This document shows, in pieces, positions 21,569 to 32,549 of a stretch of DNA of 49,600 bases. The stretch comes from Gnetum montanum. Lineage: Eukaryota > Streptophyta > Gnetopsida > Gnetales > Gnetaceae. The notes below the pieces were generated by a model. That model made no database searches. It worked only from the letters and a program-made list of their open reading frames with translations, and was not told where the DNA came from. Position numbers and translations under genes: made by a program. Within the stretch, counting starts at the first letter, position 1. Every line of letters starts with the position of its first letter. The stretch covers positions 1,021,193 to 1,070,792 of the forward strand of contig MNCI01034627.1 of NCBI GenBank assembly GCA_015680685.1, given 5' to 3'.

Positions 21569-22184
21569 GTCCCAGCCTTCGTTCAACCACCTTGGTAGAA
21601 TCCTGCATTGTTTGTAAGCAAATTCTATGCCTAAGCGCATAGCTCTTTTTGCTTCCCGGTGCGCTTCGGTTACCCTTGAAACTTCTGCACTCCATCATGT
21701 TGTGCAACCGATTGTATCCACCCTGACTGGACAGATTTGTAGCTCTGAAGTAGTGTAGGTTTCTAACCGTATCTGACTTTACCTCTCATTTACTATTTAG
21801 CTTTCTTGCATTATATTTTGTCTTATTTACCTTCAAGCACCATCTCGTATTATTTCCGTATTTAGGTTTCTCTTGTTTAGCGTTTTCACTTTGTATTACC
21901 ATCGCATCTCTACTTTATTCATTATTTCACATTACTGTTGCATTCTTATAGTTTCTTTCTTTTTCTACTGTATCTACCCGTAAGCACTATTTCACAATTC
22001 GTATAATTTATATTGCAAAAGGCTATATTGATGCCAATGTAAGTCCTTGTCTAATCGACCAGACTGCTCAAGGCACCTCGTGTTCGCACACATCCAGCAC
22101 CACCCTCCAGCAGGCACGGGGTTGGAACTATTGCCTTCGCCAACCCTGACATTCTTCCAGCCACCAACATTTTCGGTCGCTACA
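21569..22184 (+). repeat. LTR of element T, right part (after B)
   Basis: Continuation of the LTR begun at 6998; total about 1.84 kb without B. It ends ATTTTCGGTCGCTACA, matching (reversed) the LTR end in D at 38809 (TGTAACGACCGAAAATG). It holds no gene; an apparent reading frame at 22047-22511 merely runs from this LTR into C. Confidence 0.75.
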
Positions 22185-22860
22185 GTGGTCAAGTCCAAAA
22201 CAACTGAAGAACATGCAAAGCATTTAGACTTGGTACTCAAACATTGTCTTAAATACGACCTTAGGCTTAACCCAAGGAAATGCGTCTTTGGGGTTAAGAC
22301 GGGAAAAATGCTTGGCTTCATAGTCTCTGAAATAGGTATACGAGTAGACCTCGATAAGGTTAAAGTAATAACTAGCATGCAACCACCTAGGAACCTTACC
22401 GAATTACATGGTCTGAAAGGTAGACTGCAATTCATCAGACGCTTTATCGTAAAACTAATAGATAAGCTGAAACCCATGCAACACTTGCTACAAAAGAATG
22501 TCCATTTTTAATGAACTCAATAGTGCCAAGAGGCCTTTGAAAGCATAAAGATGGAATTGGCTCAACAGCCAACAGTTCATCCCCCACAAAGCAATAAGCC
22601 TTTTTACATCTCACGACATCCGATACATCTATTACATCCATGCTTTGCCAAAAACGAGAAGATGGAGTCGAGATCCCGTTTACTATTTAAGTCATGCCTT
22701 GGTTGCCCACGAATAATGATAAAATGATGTGGAGAGATCATGATTCACCCTTGACTTTTCCTTGAAAAAGTGGTAGCATTACCTCTTCCGCAACCAAGTC
22801 AATATCATTTGCAAAGATAACGTGCTCTGAGCTATCACCAACAACATCTATGAATCAAGT
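22185..22860 (+). pseudogene. Element C: RT end and first RNase H (badly decayed)
   Basis: 22185-22511 encodes the RT thumb/connection with KCVFGVKTGKMLGF and LTELHGLKGRLQFIRRFI, matching A and D, and ends at TAA 22509. From 22512 to 22860 the gypsy RNase H can be followed only in pieces (PPQSNKPFYIS; later NQVNIICKDN) with several frameshifts and stops. No function remains. Confidence 0.8.
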
Positions 22861-22878
22861 AGGTTAGCTAGATGGAAG

Positions 22879-23346
22879 GTGATGATGGCAGAGTTTGACC
22901 TGCATTATATTACCCAATCCTCTACTAAGGGTCAAGCAGTAGCCAATCAGTTAACCACATCATCGACACGAGGTCAAGTAACGATCAACCTTGAATTCCC
23001 TGATGAAGACATTAATAGCATAGACGTAGTGCCCGATAACTATGATGCCATCTTGTACTTTGACGGAGCATCCACCTCTCGAGGGGGAAGTGCCACAGCC
23101 ATCATAACGTATCGCTTGAAAGAAATTCGCCCCTTTGCCTATCGACTAAACTTCCCTTGCACCAACAATGTGGTAGAGTACGAAGGTCTTCTTAGAGGTC
23201 TTATAGCGGCACTAACTTTGGGAATCACATGTCTTGTAGTTCGAGGTGACTCACAGTTGGTAGTTAATCAAGTCACAGAGATCTATGCATGTAAAGCTCT
23301 GCATCTGCAACAATACTGTGACCTAACTAAACACTTGTTAAAATGA
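22879..23346 (+). pseudogene. Element C second (archaeal-type) RNase H
   Basis: A clean stretch for this domain: ILYFDGASTSRGGSATA (Asp), NNVVEYEGLLRGLIAAL (Glu) and VRGDSQLVVNQV (Asp) are all in one frame, so all the acidic residues I can recognise are kept. It ends at TGA 23344-23346. Upstream is AEFDLHYITQSSTKGQAVANQ. A linker of about 75 residues (23362-23595) leads to integrase. Confidence 0.87.
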
Positions 23347-23595
23347 CTGATCAACGTAGACGTGCAACATATTCCTAGGAACGAAAATACCATTACCAAT
23401 GCACTTGCCACACTAGCCCTGAGCATGACACTTGACATGCTCCATGCGTTTCCTAGTTCCATAACAAATTGTGCCAAACCTATGACCAACGCCCTTGATG
23501 AAATACCCATAGCATCCGTCAGCACTACACAAGGAATAGAGTGGTATGATGACATAAAAGAGTACCTTCTACGAGGTGAACTGCCACACATCTGA

Positions 23596-24780
23596 CGAGT
23601 GCTCAAAAGGATGCGGTGTGAAAACACTCTAGGCAATATGCATTAATAGGAGATACCTTGTGTCGCAAGTCCTATGAAGGCATTCTGTTGACATGCATCA
23701 GTAGCATCAATGGCCAAACGATCATAGAATAGGTTCACGAAGGACTGTGATGAGGGCACATAGCACCCAAAGCAATGGCAACGAAAATCAGACGTTTAGG
23801 CTATTATTGGCCACACATGGAGTACAATTACTTCTCTAGGGTCAAGAAATGCAACATTTTCCAACGACACGGTAACCTAATACATGTACCACCTAATGAG
23901 TTACATACTACGCAAATCACATGGCCATTCCAAAAATGGGGATTAGACATCATTGGCCCTATAACACCACCATCCTCAGCAGGACATAGCTTCATCATCA
24001 CTGCGATCGAATACTTCACAAAATGGGTAGAAGCTATTGCTCTTAGGAAAACCATGTCTAAATATGTTTGCAACTTCATATTGGAAAACATTGTAACCCG
24101 CTTTGGTATCCCAATGACTATAGTCACTGATAATGGACCACAATTTAGTAGTACGGATACTAAAAACTTCTGCAAAATCCTAGGTATGAAACACTCATTT
24201 TCATCACCTTATTACCCGCAGAGTAATGGCCAAGTAGAATCTACAAATAAAATGATCATCATGGTGCTCAAGAAAATGCTGAATCAGAGAAAAAGACGAT
24301 GGCACGAGCAGTTAATCTATGCACTATGGGCATACCGAACAACGCACCGAACGTCCACAGGTAAAACACCATATATCCTAGTATAGGTATCTGAAGCTAT
24401 CTTACCTTTGGAGTTATAGGTTCCCTCACTGCGGATAACGCTCTCTAGTCTCCTCGATGAAAGCCAAAACAACAAACTACGCATCGTTGATCTTGACTCG
24501 GTGGAGGAAGAAAGGATACGAGCACTTGATCAAATCGAATGGTACCAGAGACAACAATGGTGATGTCATCAACATGATCCACATAAGCAGGCTGATCAAG
24601 GAAGGTGACCTAGTTTTCAAGGCGGTCCACGAACACTCAGATAAGTTCTCAACCAACTGGGAAGGACCTTACTTAGTCACTAAAGCCTATGACAATGGGG
24701 CATTCAAGCTCGCCGACATGGATGGAAACGAATTGGCCAATCCTACTAATCACATGTACCTGAAACCATTCTACATCTAA
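23596..24780 (+). pseudogene. Element C integrase
   Basis: The catalytic core is in one frame at 23775-24386: WGLDIIGPITPP, VTDNGPQFSS and NGQVESTNK give D, D, E. In the zinc finger the CDTC pair reads CNIF, so the second Cys is lost. A TAG at 24384 and a frameshift separate the C-terminal part, which ends MYLKPFYI with TAA at 24778-24780. 23596-23774 holds a frameshifted N-terminus (CHKSYEGILL type block). Confidence 0.86.
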
Positions 24781-24794
24781 TGATCCCAAGGTAC

Positions 24795-25200
24795 GTAACG
24801 GTCCTGGCAGCATGACCTAAAACTGATACCACAGAATGGTCCTGGAGCTATGAATTAAACCACCACCACACATGGTCCTGGCATCACGACCTAAAACTGA
24901 TACCACAGAACAGTCCCAAAGCTATGACTTAAAACTAGCACCATAGAATGTCCTAGTGTCATGACGATAAATCGACAACATAGAGCTCTATTTGACATGA
25001 CACTAAACTGTCACGTTCATTCACCAGAGTCCACTAAGACTATAAACTGGCTAGCCTCTTCATAGTCCAGCATGACTATAAACTAGTATGGCACCGTTTG
25101 CTACGATGCTAAACTGGAAACGTCCAATGGGTTATGACGTAAAACTAATCCACAAGAGTCTGCAAAGACTATAAACTGGCAACTTCTTCACTGGCCTACA
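24795..25200 (+). repeat. Tandem repeat block after integrase, element C
   Basis: Imperfect units of GGTCCTGGCATCATGACC then TAAAACTGATACCACAG, degrading downstream to AGTCCAGCATGACTATAAACT units. Same place and core as in A (3555-4135). Confidence 0.88.
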
Positions 25201-26283
25201 AATCTGTAGCTAAAATCAAGCGACATGTCATCATCAACCTGCTCAATGAATTCATCACATGGACTCCGACAATATCACTGCTGCTCAATCTTGTTTGCCT
25301 GCGGTTGCACGTGGTGTTCCATCCCATCAGTTGCATCCATGTTTAAAGTGTTAAGCTAACTCATTCACTTGTGGTTTTCTTGTCTTCTTGGAGTTGTGTT
25401 TGCAGGATGACACCCAGAGGTGTTCGTACACATATGCACTTCATCATGATGACAAGGTATCACATTGTTCTTGATGCATGTAACCAGGTTAATCAAATCG
25501 TTCACAAGTACATTCCCAATTCCTCGAATATCCCTCATTCCCTAGCATGTTCTCTCTACTCTGTTCAGTTACACCCCCTTTGATACATCCCATTCATCCC
25601 CAAAATTTTGGACACGTTGTTGCTCACTGTAACTCTACAACCAGTGGTAACACAAAATGATGCATAGCACATGACACAAACTTGAGTAAAAAACTGACAG
25701 CAAGCTCTTTCCAAAAGACAAAAAGAAAAAAATAAAAAAATAAAAAAACAAAAAATAAAAGAGAACAAAGATAGAATCAAAGAGAAAAATCCATCACAAG
25801 ACCCATTGACATTTTCCATATAAGCCCCAGGTGGGAAGGTACTTGTCTTGGAAGAAAACATTCGTGTCTCAAACAATCATGTTACATCCCACCGCGTGGC
25901 TTTGGTTGTGACAACGAGTTCTCTTAAACAGGTTACAAGAGTCTCGTTCCTCCAAAGGATGTACATCCCATGCCTTGGTTCCAAGTCCCCTAGATACTAG
26001 CTATTGACAAGGACCAACATGAAGTGTCCACACAAGAGCATTCCTCTTCCCATAGTTAAATAAAATCATCCCTTCAAGAATCCCTGATCTCATAATAACA
26101 CACCTTCTCCCTATGCATCTCAAAACCTCATTTTCCAATCCCCTGTACTTCTGAACATGGTGCGATAACATCTGGCCAAGTGCTGACAGATAATGCTTGA
26201 TACCTAGTTACTTGTGGTGTTTTGTACTTCTTTGTCAATGCCTCTCGGATAGATTCCTCCAAGCATCAACAAAAATGGACCAA
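25201..26283 (+). other. Element C 3' region with conserved acceptor-like short ORF and PPT
   Basis: At 25371-25583 a block matches A and F: TTGTGTTTGCAGG then an ATG-led frame (MTPRGVRTHMHFI). The rest is non-coding, with an A-rich stretch at 25720-25790. The tract before the LTR is CAACAAAAATGGACCAA (26267-26283). A hairpin (26212-26296) joins TTGTGGTGTTTTG to the LTR start. Confidence 0.7.
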
Positions 26284-27723
26284 TGAAACACCATAAAATT
26301 TTGGCCTAGCACTTTCAGAAGATCCAAGTTAAGTCATGCAGTTGCCCAAGCATGAGTACAACATGACCAAACTTGGACACCTTCAAAACAGCTCCCGATG
26401 GTTCATGATTCAACAGGCAAGGTTCCCCTGGGACCCACAGGCAATTGCACCATCTTTCGGCATCTAGAATCAAAGGTTTTGCTCCCAAAATACTTAGTCT
26501 TCGCTAAATACACTTTGGTTATATTTTCTTACGCTACACAGTGTAAAGCTCAGCGTCACCAACTTTTGGAGGCCCGAAACTAAGTCAAAATAAGCTGAAA
26601 CTGAGCACAAGGACACCCCATGACCTCCACTTATGGTTACCCTAGGTCCCTAGCCCTCAGAATCTTGATTTCGGGCACAAAAATACACTGTTTTCACTAC
26701 TGACGCCCAAGTCATGCGTAGCTCATGCCCAGCTCATGCTCATTCCCAGGTCACGCCCAGCTCACGCTCACGCCCAAGTCATGCCCAACTCAAGCTGACA
26801 GCGTGAGCCCAGTGTGAGCTACCAAAAATGGCCCAGAACATATCAGACACATGCCGAAAACATGCCAAGGCAAGATCTAGAAGCCGATCCAAGCGAGCCA
26901 GAATCAAATTTTGATTGCAAATTCATTGTAATTTTTATTGTAAGCTTCACCATTTGTGAGCTTGTCAAGCCCTTACGCTGCTTCCATGGACGTAAGCTAG
27001 CTTGCATCGCAAAAAACAGTGCACCCATTCTAGAATGTAGTTTATACATGTACACCTGTCATGTGATCCATTTTTCTTACATCTCGCAGTCGTTGATCTA
27101 ATTTATTCCTACGCCTAAGACAAGTAGATAAATACCCTGTTCAAACACATAAAGGGGGTTGGCATATGTTGGCAGAAATTTAGCATGAAAGCAGCAATCC
27201 TGAGCCCGGATGCACGTGATTCTCAGTGCCTGCAAACACCACACATCGTGGCTTGATGTCTAACTTGCAACACAACTATGTTTTTACTGGTGCACATTTT
27301 TGTCAATTAATACAATACAGTTTCATTATTTTTCTATCCATTGTCTTGTTTTGATTTATTTTTTTGCATTCTCCATTTCGCTACATCTTCCTGCATACAT
27401 TCTGTTTCTGTTACGTTCATTACGCCCTATTACACTCATTACACCCTGTTACGTTTATGATGCTCTATTACTTTCGTTACGTTCTGCTACATTTGTTATG
27501 CTCTGCTATTTTCTTTGTTCTACGTTTGTAATGATAACCCCAACGCAGGCAATAGCGTACGCTTGGTGAAGTCCTTGGTTGATCTGCGTGCGGACCATCC
27601 AAGGCACTCTGCCTTCATTTTTCCAGTGTGCCCTCACGTGAAGGCAAGGTTGTCTATATCTCTCTGGAGATCTTTCGGCGTTCTTTTTCTTCCAGCCTCA
27701 CGCCGATGATTTTGGATAGCACA
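26284..27723 (+). repeat. 3' LTR of element C (1440 bp)
   Basis: Starts TGAAACACCATAAAATTTTGG, ends TTTGGATAGCACA. In place of GCGTATACGC, U3 at 26700-26820 repeats GCCCAGCTCA(C/T)GCTCA words. A weak TATA candidate is at 27126-27136 (AGATAAATACC). The block before the LTR end (27567-27723) is shared with A, B and F. Right flank is ATGTC; the left LTR is outside the window. Confidence 0.85.
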
Positions 27724-28150
27724 ATGTCATATGGAATCTTCAGAGGGTTAGCATGATGCCAAGGGTGGCAGCGATGCATATGTTCCAGACCACGTTCTTG
27801 GTGTGTCATGAACTGGGTCCCAGAGCTGCGACCTCCCACCCACACGTTAGTATCGTGCCCACTTATTTGATGTGTATTTGGTGCTGGCGCATGCCGGGGA
27901 TGCAACGCGAACCCAGTTTAAGGTCCCAACAGACCGTACATGCCAGTTTATCATTGTAGCAGACATGCTATGCCAGTTTATAGTCATAGTGGACTAGCAG
28001 TACTAGTTTTATGTCATAGTGGACGGTTGCCACTAGTTTTACGTCGTAGCAGGCGCTGCTCAATGCCGCTAGTTTATCGTCATTGCGGATGATGTTTGAT
28101 GCCATTGATAGTTTATCATCATAGCAGATAGTTTCTGTTGTAGTTGCCCT
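27724..28150 (-). repeat. Element E 3' flank and tandem repeats after integrase
   Basis: 27724-27904 is E 3' region without a gene. 27905-28150 holds units such as CCAGTTTATAGTCATAGTGGAC and CTAGTTTATCGTCATTGCGGA, reverse-oriented relatives of the A and C repeats, agreeing with E being on the minus strand. Confidence 0.8.
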
Positions 28151-28159
28151 TGTGCTTCA

Positions 28160-29440
28160 GATGTAGTACGACTTGAGATATGAGTGATTCATCATGTTGG
28201 TGAACTCGTTGGCATTCATGTCTGCTAGCTTGAAGGCTCCATTTCCGAAGGCTTTAGTGTCCACATAAGGACCTTCCCAGTTGGTTGAGAATTTTCTCAT
28301 GTGCTCTCAGACGGCCTTAAGGATGAGGTCTCCCTTCTACACTGGCCATCGATGCGGGTTTTCATGGTTCTTCTACTACTATTTGCTCTGGTAGTGCTTG
28401 ATGCATTTCAGCGTTTGCGCATGCTCTTCCTTCACTGAGTCGAGGTTGATGGTTCGTGACTCATTGTTATGGACTTTGCTCACAACATCCGCGAGGATCA
28501 TTCAGAGTGAGGGTACTTACAACTCGAGAGGAAATACAGCTTCAGATCCGTAAACAAGACTGTAAGGGGTCTTACTTGTTGCAGTTCTACACATCATTCA
28601 GTAGGCCCAGAGGACATAAAGGATTTGCTTGTGCCACCACCTCTTGCTATTGTTGAGCATCCTCTTCAGCAAGTTGATGATGGACTTATTTGTAGCCTCC
28701 GCTTGCCCATTCACCTACAGATAATAAGGGGAAGAAAATGCTTTTTTAATGCCTAGATTGCTACAAAAGGTTTGTGTTTCTGTACTGCTGAACTGTGGCC
28801 CATTGTCAGTGACAATAGTTATTGGAAGCCCAAACCTTGTCACAATGTTGTCGAGGATGAAATGGCAGATTTGCTGAGATGTCGTCTTCCTTAGGGGAAT
28901 AGCTTTCACCCACTTGGTAAACTACTCTGTGGCAGTGATAATGAAGCTATGCCCCACAGAGGACTTAGGCGTGATAGGCCCTATGAGGTCTAATCCCCAT
29001 CGTTGGAAGGGCCATGTGATTTGCGTTGGGTGCAAATCTGTAGGTGCTATGTGTATGAGATTCTTGTATCTTTGGCATGTGTCGCATGTCTTGACTTTCT
29101 CTAGGAATTCATGCTCCATGTAGGGCCAATAGTATCATAGGCATCTGATTTTGGAAGCCATAGCCCTGGGTGCTATGTGTCCACCACATAATCCCTCATG
29201 TACTTCATTAACTACCTTCTGCTCTTGCTCGTCTCCCATGCATGCTAGCAATATCCCATCAAAGGAACGTCGACATAGGGCATCACTTCCCATAAGCACA
29301 TATTGTCGGGCATGCTTATGAATTGCATATCTTTGGGTAGATGTCAATCCATCTGGGGGTTCTCCATGCTGTAGATAATCTTTAATGTTGGCATACCACT
29401 CTTGGGTATCCGCAACACTGACAGATGCCACGTGTTCCAT
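28160..29440 (-). pseudogene. Element E integrase
   Basis: Sense order: VHEGLCGGHIAPRAMASKIRCL with the His pair (to 29135), then CDTCQRYKNLIH, WGLDLIGPITPKSS (first Asp) at 28922-29119, then VTDNGPQFSSTET (second Asp) at 28715-28909. The Glu region near 28700 reads NGQAEATNK-like and the C-terminal barrel (NWEGPY, NGAFKLADMN) continues to about 28160 with several stops. Dead but clear. Confidence 0.83.
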
Positions 29441-31041
29441 CTAAGTGATAGGCCCTACACATTCTATGATTGAGGTTGGCAGGTTTGCTAGGGAATGTGA
29501 TAGAATGTTTAACGCAAGGGTAGCTAAAGCATCTACCATGGTGTTTTCGTTGTGTGGCATGTGTTGCACATCAGTGGTCACAAATTTCTTAAGTAGGAGT
29601 TTTGCTAGGTTGCAGTAGGGTTGCAGGTGCATAGCCTTGCAAGCATAGACCTCGATGATTTGATTCATAACTAGTTGTGAATCTCCCTACATTGCCAGGT
29701 GTTGTATGCATAGCACTCGAGCAGTTGAGAGGCCTCTGAGTAGCCCCTAATACTCTACCACGTTTTTGATGCAAGGGAACGTAAATCGATAAGCAAATGG
29801 GTGCATTTCCCCAGAGGGGAACGTGATCATGGTAGCGATGCTACTTCCTCGTGCAGTTGAGGCACCATCGAAGTGTAAAGTAGCTTCGAAATGTGATGGG
29901 ACGATGTTGACCTTGCTAATGTATTCATCCGGGAACTTGGGGTCTATGGTTGCCTAGTCGTCGATTGGCGAGGCTGTGAGTTGGGTTGTTATGGCTTAAC
30001 CCTTTGTCGATGATTGACTTAGCATAGGTCAAATTTTGCAGTTACTGCCTTTCATCAGGCTATCTTGCTACTTTCATATAAGTTGTTAGTGATAGCCTAG
30101 AGTATATTGCTTTTGCAAATGATGGTTGTACTGCGGAATAGATAATGCTGCCACTTTTTTAATGCAAAAACTAGGGTTAGACAATTCCTCTCCACTTCAT
30201 TATATTTCACCTTGTACGCTACTAGTGCATGGCTCAGGTAATACACTGGTATCTCAGAACCATCATCTCGCTTCTGACATAGCAGTGCTGCTATGCATGT
30301 GTTGGAGGTGGTAAGGTATATGAAGAAAGACTTGTCCCTTTATGGCGGGTGCACCATCGGGAGGTGCGAGAGTTCCTTCTTCAGATAGTCGAAGGCTTGT
30401 TGACATTGGGTTGTCCATTTAAAGTGAACCCCCTTCTTTAGAAGATGTTGCATGGGGTATAACTTGTCAGTCAACCTTGCTACAAACCTTCGAATGAATT
30501 GCACTCTACCTTGTAAACCACGTAACTCCTTAAGGTTTGTGGGAGGCTCTAGGTTGACGATGGCCTTGACATTGTCGGGATCCACCCATATTCTAGCCTC
30601 CGATACTACAAATCCTAACATGCATCCAGTTTTCACCTTGAAGACGTAGTTCTTAGGATTGAGGCGTAAATCATGCATTTGGCAGCATTTGAGGACTACC
30701 CCTAGATTGTGTGGGTGATCCACGGCCTCCTTGGACTTAACCGCTATATCATCCATGTAGTCATTTAATGTTTCCAGGATATAGTCACTAAAAATGTAAT
30801 TCATGGCTCACTGGTAGGTTGCCCCAGCATTTTTGAGCCCGAAAGGCAGCATGGTATAGTAGAAGGTCCCCCATGGGGTCATGAAGATTGTTGACAGCTA
30901 GTGCTCTAGGTTAATGTGGATTTGGTTGTACCCAGAGAAACCATCCATAAAGGATAGCAGAGCATGACCAACCGTGGTGTCGATGAGATGATCTATGCTA
31001 GGAAGTGGGAAATTGTCTTTGATCGTTGTCTTGTTCAAGTC
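29441..31041 (-). pseudogene. Element E RT core and both RNase H domains (decayed)
   Basis: 30805-31041 has FPLPSIDHLID-, FMDGFSGYNQI- and TPWGTFYYTM-like blocks with stops. 30340-30804 is one frame with the catalytic box YMDD in place of YVDD, then KTGCMLGFVVSEA and LRGLQGRVQFIRRF. Gypsy RNase H is broken across 30000-30350; the second RNase H lies in 29589-29950, also broken. 29441-29668 encodes the linker with VYACKAMHLQPYCNL. Confidence 0.8.
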
Positions 31042-31641
31042 TCAGAAGTTTATACAGATCTGTATCCCTCCTGTTTTCTTCGAAACCACAACAATGTTGG
31101 ACACCCACTCTGAATAGTCAACTACACAGATGAAACCTACTTGGTATAACTTAGTGATTTCATCCCTCACAGCTAGTGTGATTTCTGGCCTAACTTTGCA
31201 AGCTTTCTGCTTGAATATCTTTACGTAGGGGTCTAGGATGATGTTTTGCTGAATCAGCCATGGATCTAGACCCGACATGTCACTGTACGACCATGTGAAG
31301 ACATCAATGTTGTCTTGCAAAAATTTAGCTACATTTTTGTGCATTTGTGTGTCTAGCAGGGAGTTGAGTTTCAATGTTTTCACCTCCCCTTTTGATGTGG
31401 TCATAGGCATCTTGACAAGAGGGTCTTCAGTTACATCCCCAACCTCTAAGTCTAGGGCTTGTACCAGTCTAAGTCTAGGGCTTGTACCAGTCTAAGTCTA
31501 GGGCTTGGGCCAGTTTGAGGATGCTTCTAAGGCTACTATGGTGCTAGTTGTGGTCGACCCCCATTCGATCATATCAGGGTTCGACTGTCTCACGAGCTTG
31601 CCCTGTGGCCTCGCTAATGTTAAAGGCATGGAAAGGTCATG
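31042..31641 (-). pseudogene. Element E RT N-terminal part and possible 3' splice region
   Basis: 31042-31410 carries DVFTWSYSDMSGLDPWLIQQ and YQVGFICVVDYSEWVSNIVVV, the usual N-terminal RT blocks. Upstream, 31449-31517 contains three tandem copies of a 23-bp unit (CTAAGTCTAGGGCTTGTACC...). On the sense strand, GATGGCAG|GTCAAG near 31665 is one of several acceptor-like AG sites just after the repeats. Whether pol is spliced to protease here is a guess. Confidence 0.7.
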
Positions 31642-31879
31642 ATGGATTTCCATCTCTTGCTTGACCTGCCATCATAAGATGAAAGCCTGGTTAAGAGGCA
31701 TTTGTTAGTAGGAATTGTGTGCAATGAAAATTTGTAAAGTAGTGATGCCGTGCGACTTGTGAAGTGTCATGATGTAAAGATTGTGAGTTTGTCAAGTTAG
31801 GGTCATGGCAGACTGCCAAGGCACAAGAGTGTAGAACTGTTGTCTTAAAGTGTGAAATTGTATGACTGTCGATATGCAA

Positions 31880-32215
31880 ATGCCAAACTGCTGGTTTAAT
31901 GTCATTTTAGACTACCAAATCACAACATGCAAACTCTTAACAGGTAAAATAATAGTATACAAAATAGGAAATTGTGAGCATGAGAAGTATCGAATCGCTA
32001 ATGCAAAAAATGAAAACATGAAATCACTAAGAAATGTAATACTTCCTACATGAAAGAAGATGAGATAATCGCTGATGTAAGCATATGGTTTTGTTAGTTT
32101 AACATCATTGCAGACCACTAGGGGTGCAACTATGCTAGGGTTGCTTAGTTTGATGTCTTTTCAGACCGGTCGTATTGCAATTGGTAGGATTACTAGTTTA
32201 AGGTCTTTTCGAATC
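31880..32215 (-). repeat. Tandem repeat block between pol and antisense gene, element E
   Basis: Spaced copies such as TTAGTTTAACATCATTGCAGACC, TTAGTTTGATGTCTTTTCAGACC and CTAGTTTAAGGTCTTTTCG. They are less regular than the block after integrase but have the same core. Confidence 0.7.
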
Positions 32216-32393
32216 CTTAGCCAAAAAAATATTTTTTTTTTGTTTTCAGGAAGGCAAGTAGTTGGCTTGAAGCTTGTCAAGGATTTAATGCTAATAGTGC
32301 TACGATGTCATGGTGAGCATGCTACGCTGTTCAGTGCACTTCGCATTAATCAGGAAGAGAGAGAGGCAAGTTTTTCCATCCTAGCATTACAAC

Positions 32394-32405
32394 CATAAAT
32401 AGGGG
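32394..32405 (+). promoter_or_regulatory. TATA-like box of the antisense gene in E
   Basis: CATAAATAGGGG on the plus strand, about 155 bp before the first ATG (32550). Its position matches the box in B. Confidence 0.45.
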
Positions 32406-32549
32406 TTAAGCCCTGGAAATTTTGCCATTTTGACTATAAGATCACAGAGCCCACATTGCAACACATGGTGATTTCAAAGTGCGAAGAAATTATGTTAATT
32501 GAGTGAGGCAAGTTTTTATAGTGAAAGGTGTAAGTCTGCAAGTAGGGCA

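Larger units (their letters stand above)
22185..27723 (+). mobile_element. Element C: Tat-type element, 3' half
   Basis: It resumes abruptly inside RT just after the position of the YVDD box, directly at the end of LTR T, so T interrupted it. It then has RT end, both RNase H domains, integrase, tandem repeats (24795-25200), 3' region, polypurine tract and 3' LTR (26284-27723). Its upstream half must lie left of the window. Its LTR end at 27723 abuts element E sequence, so C inserted into E. Confidence 0.85.

Noticed and set aside
25565-25876. Phe/Leu-rich minus-strand frame as a membrane protein
   Set aside because: Produced by an A-rich stretch (25720-25790) in the 3' region of C; no homologue in A or F.
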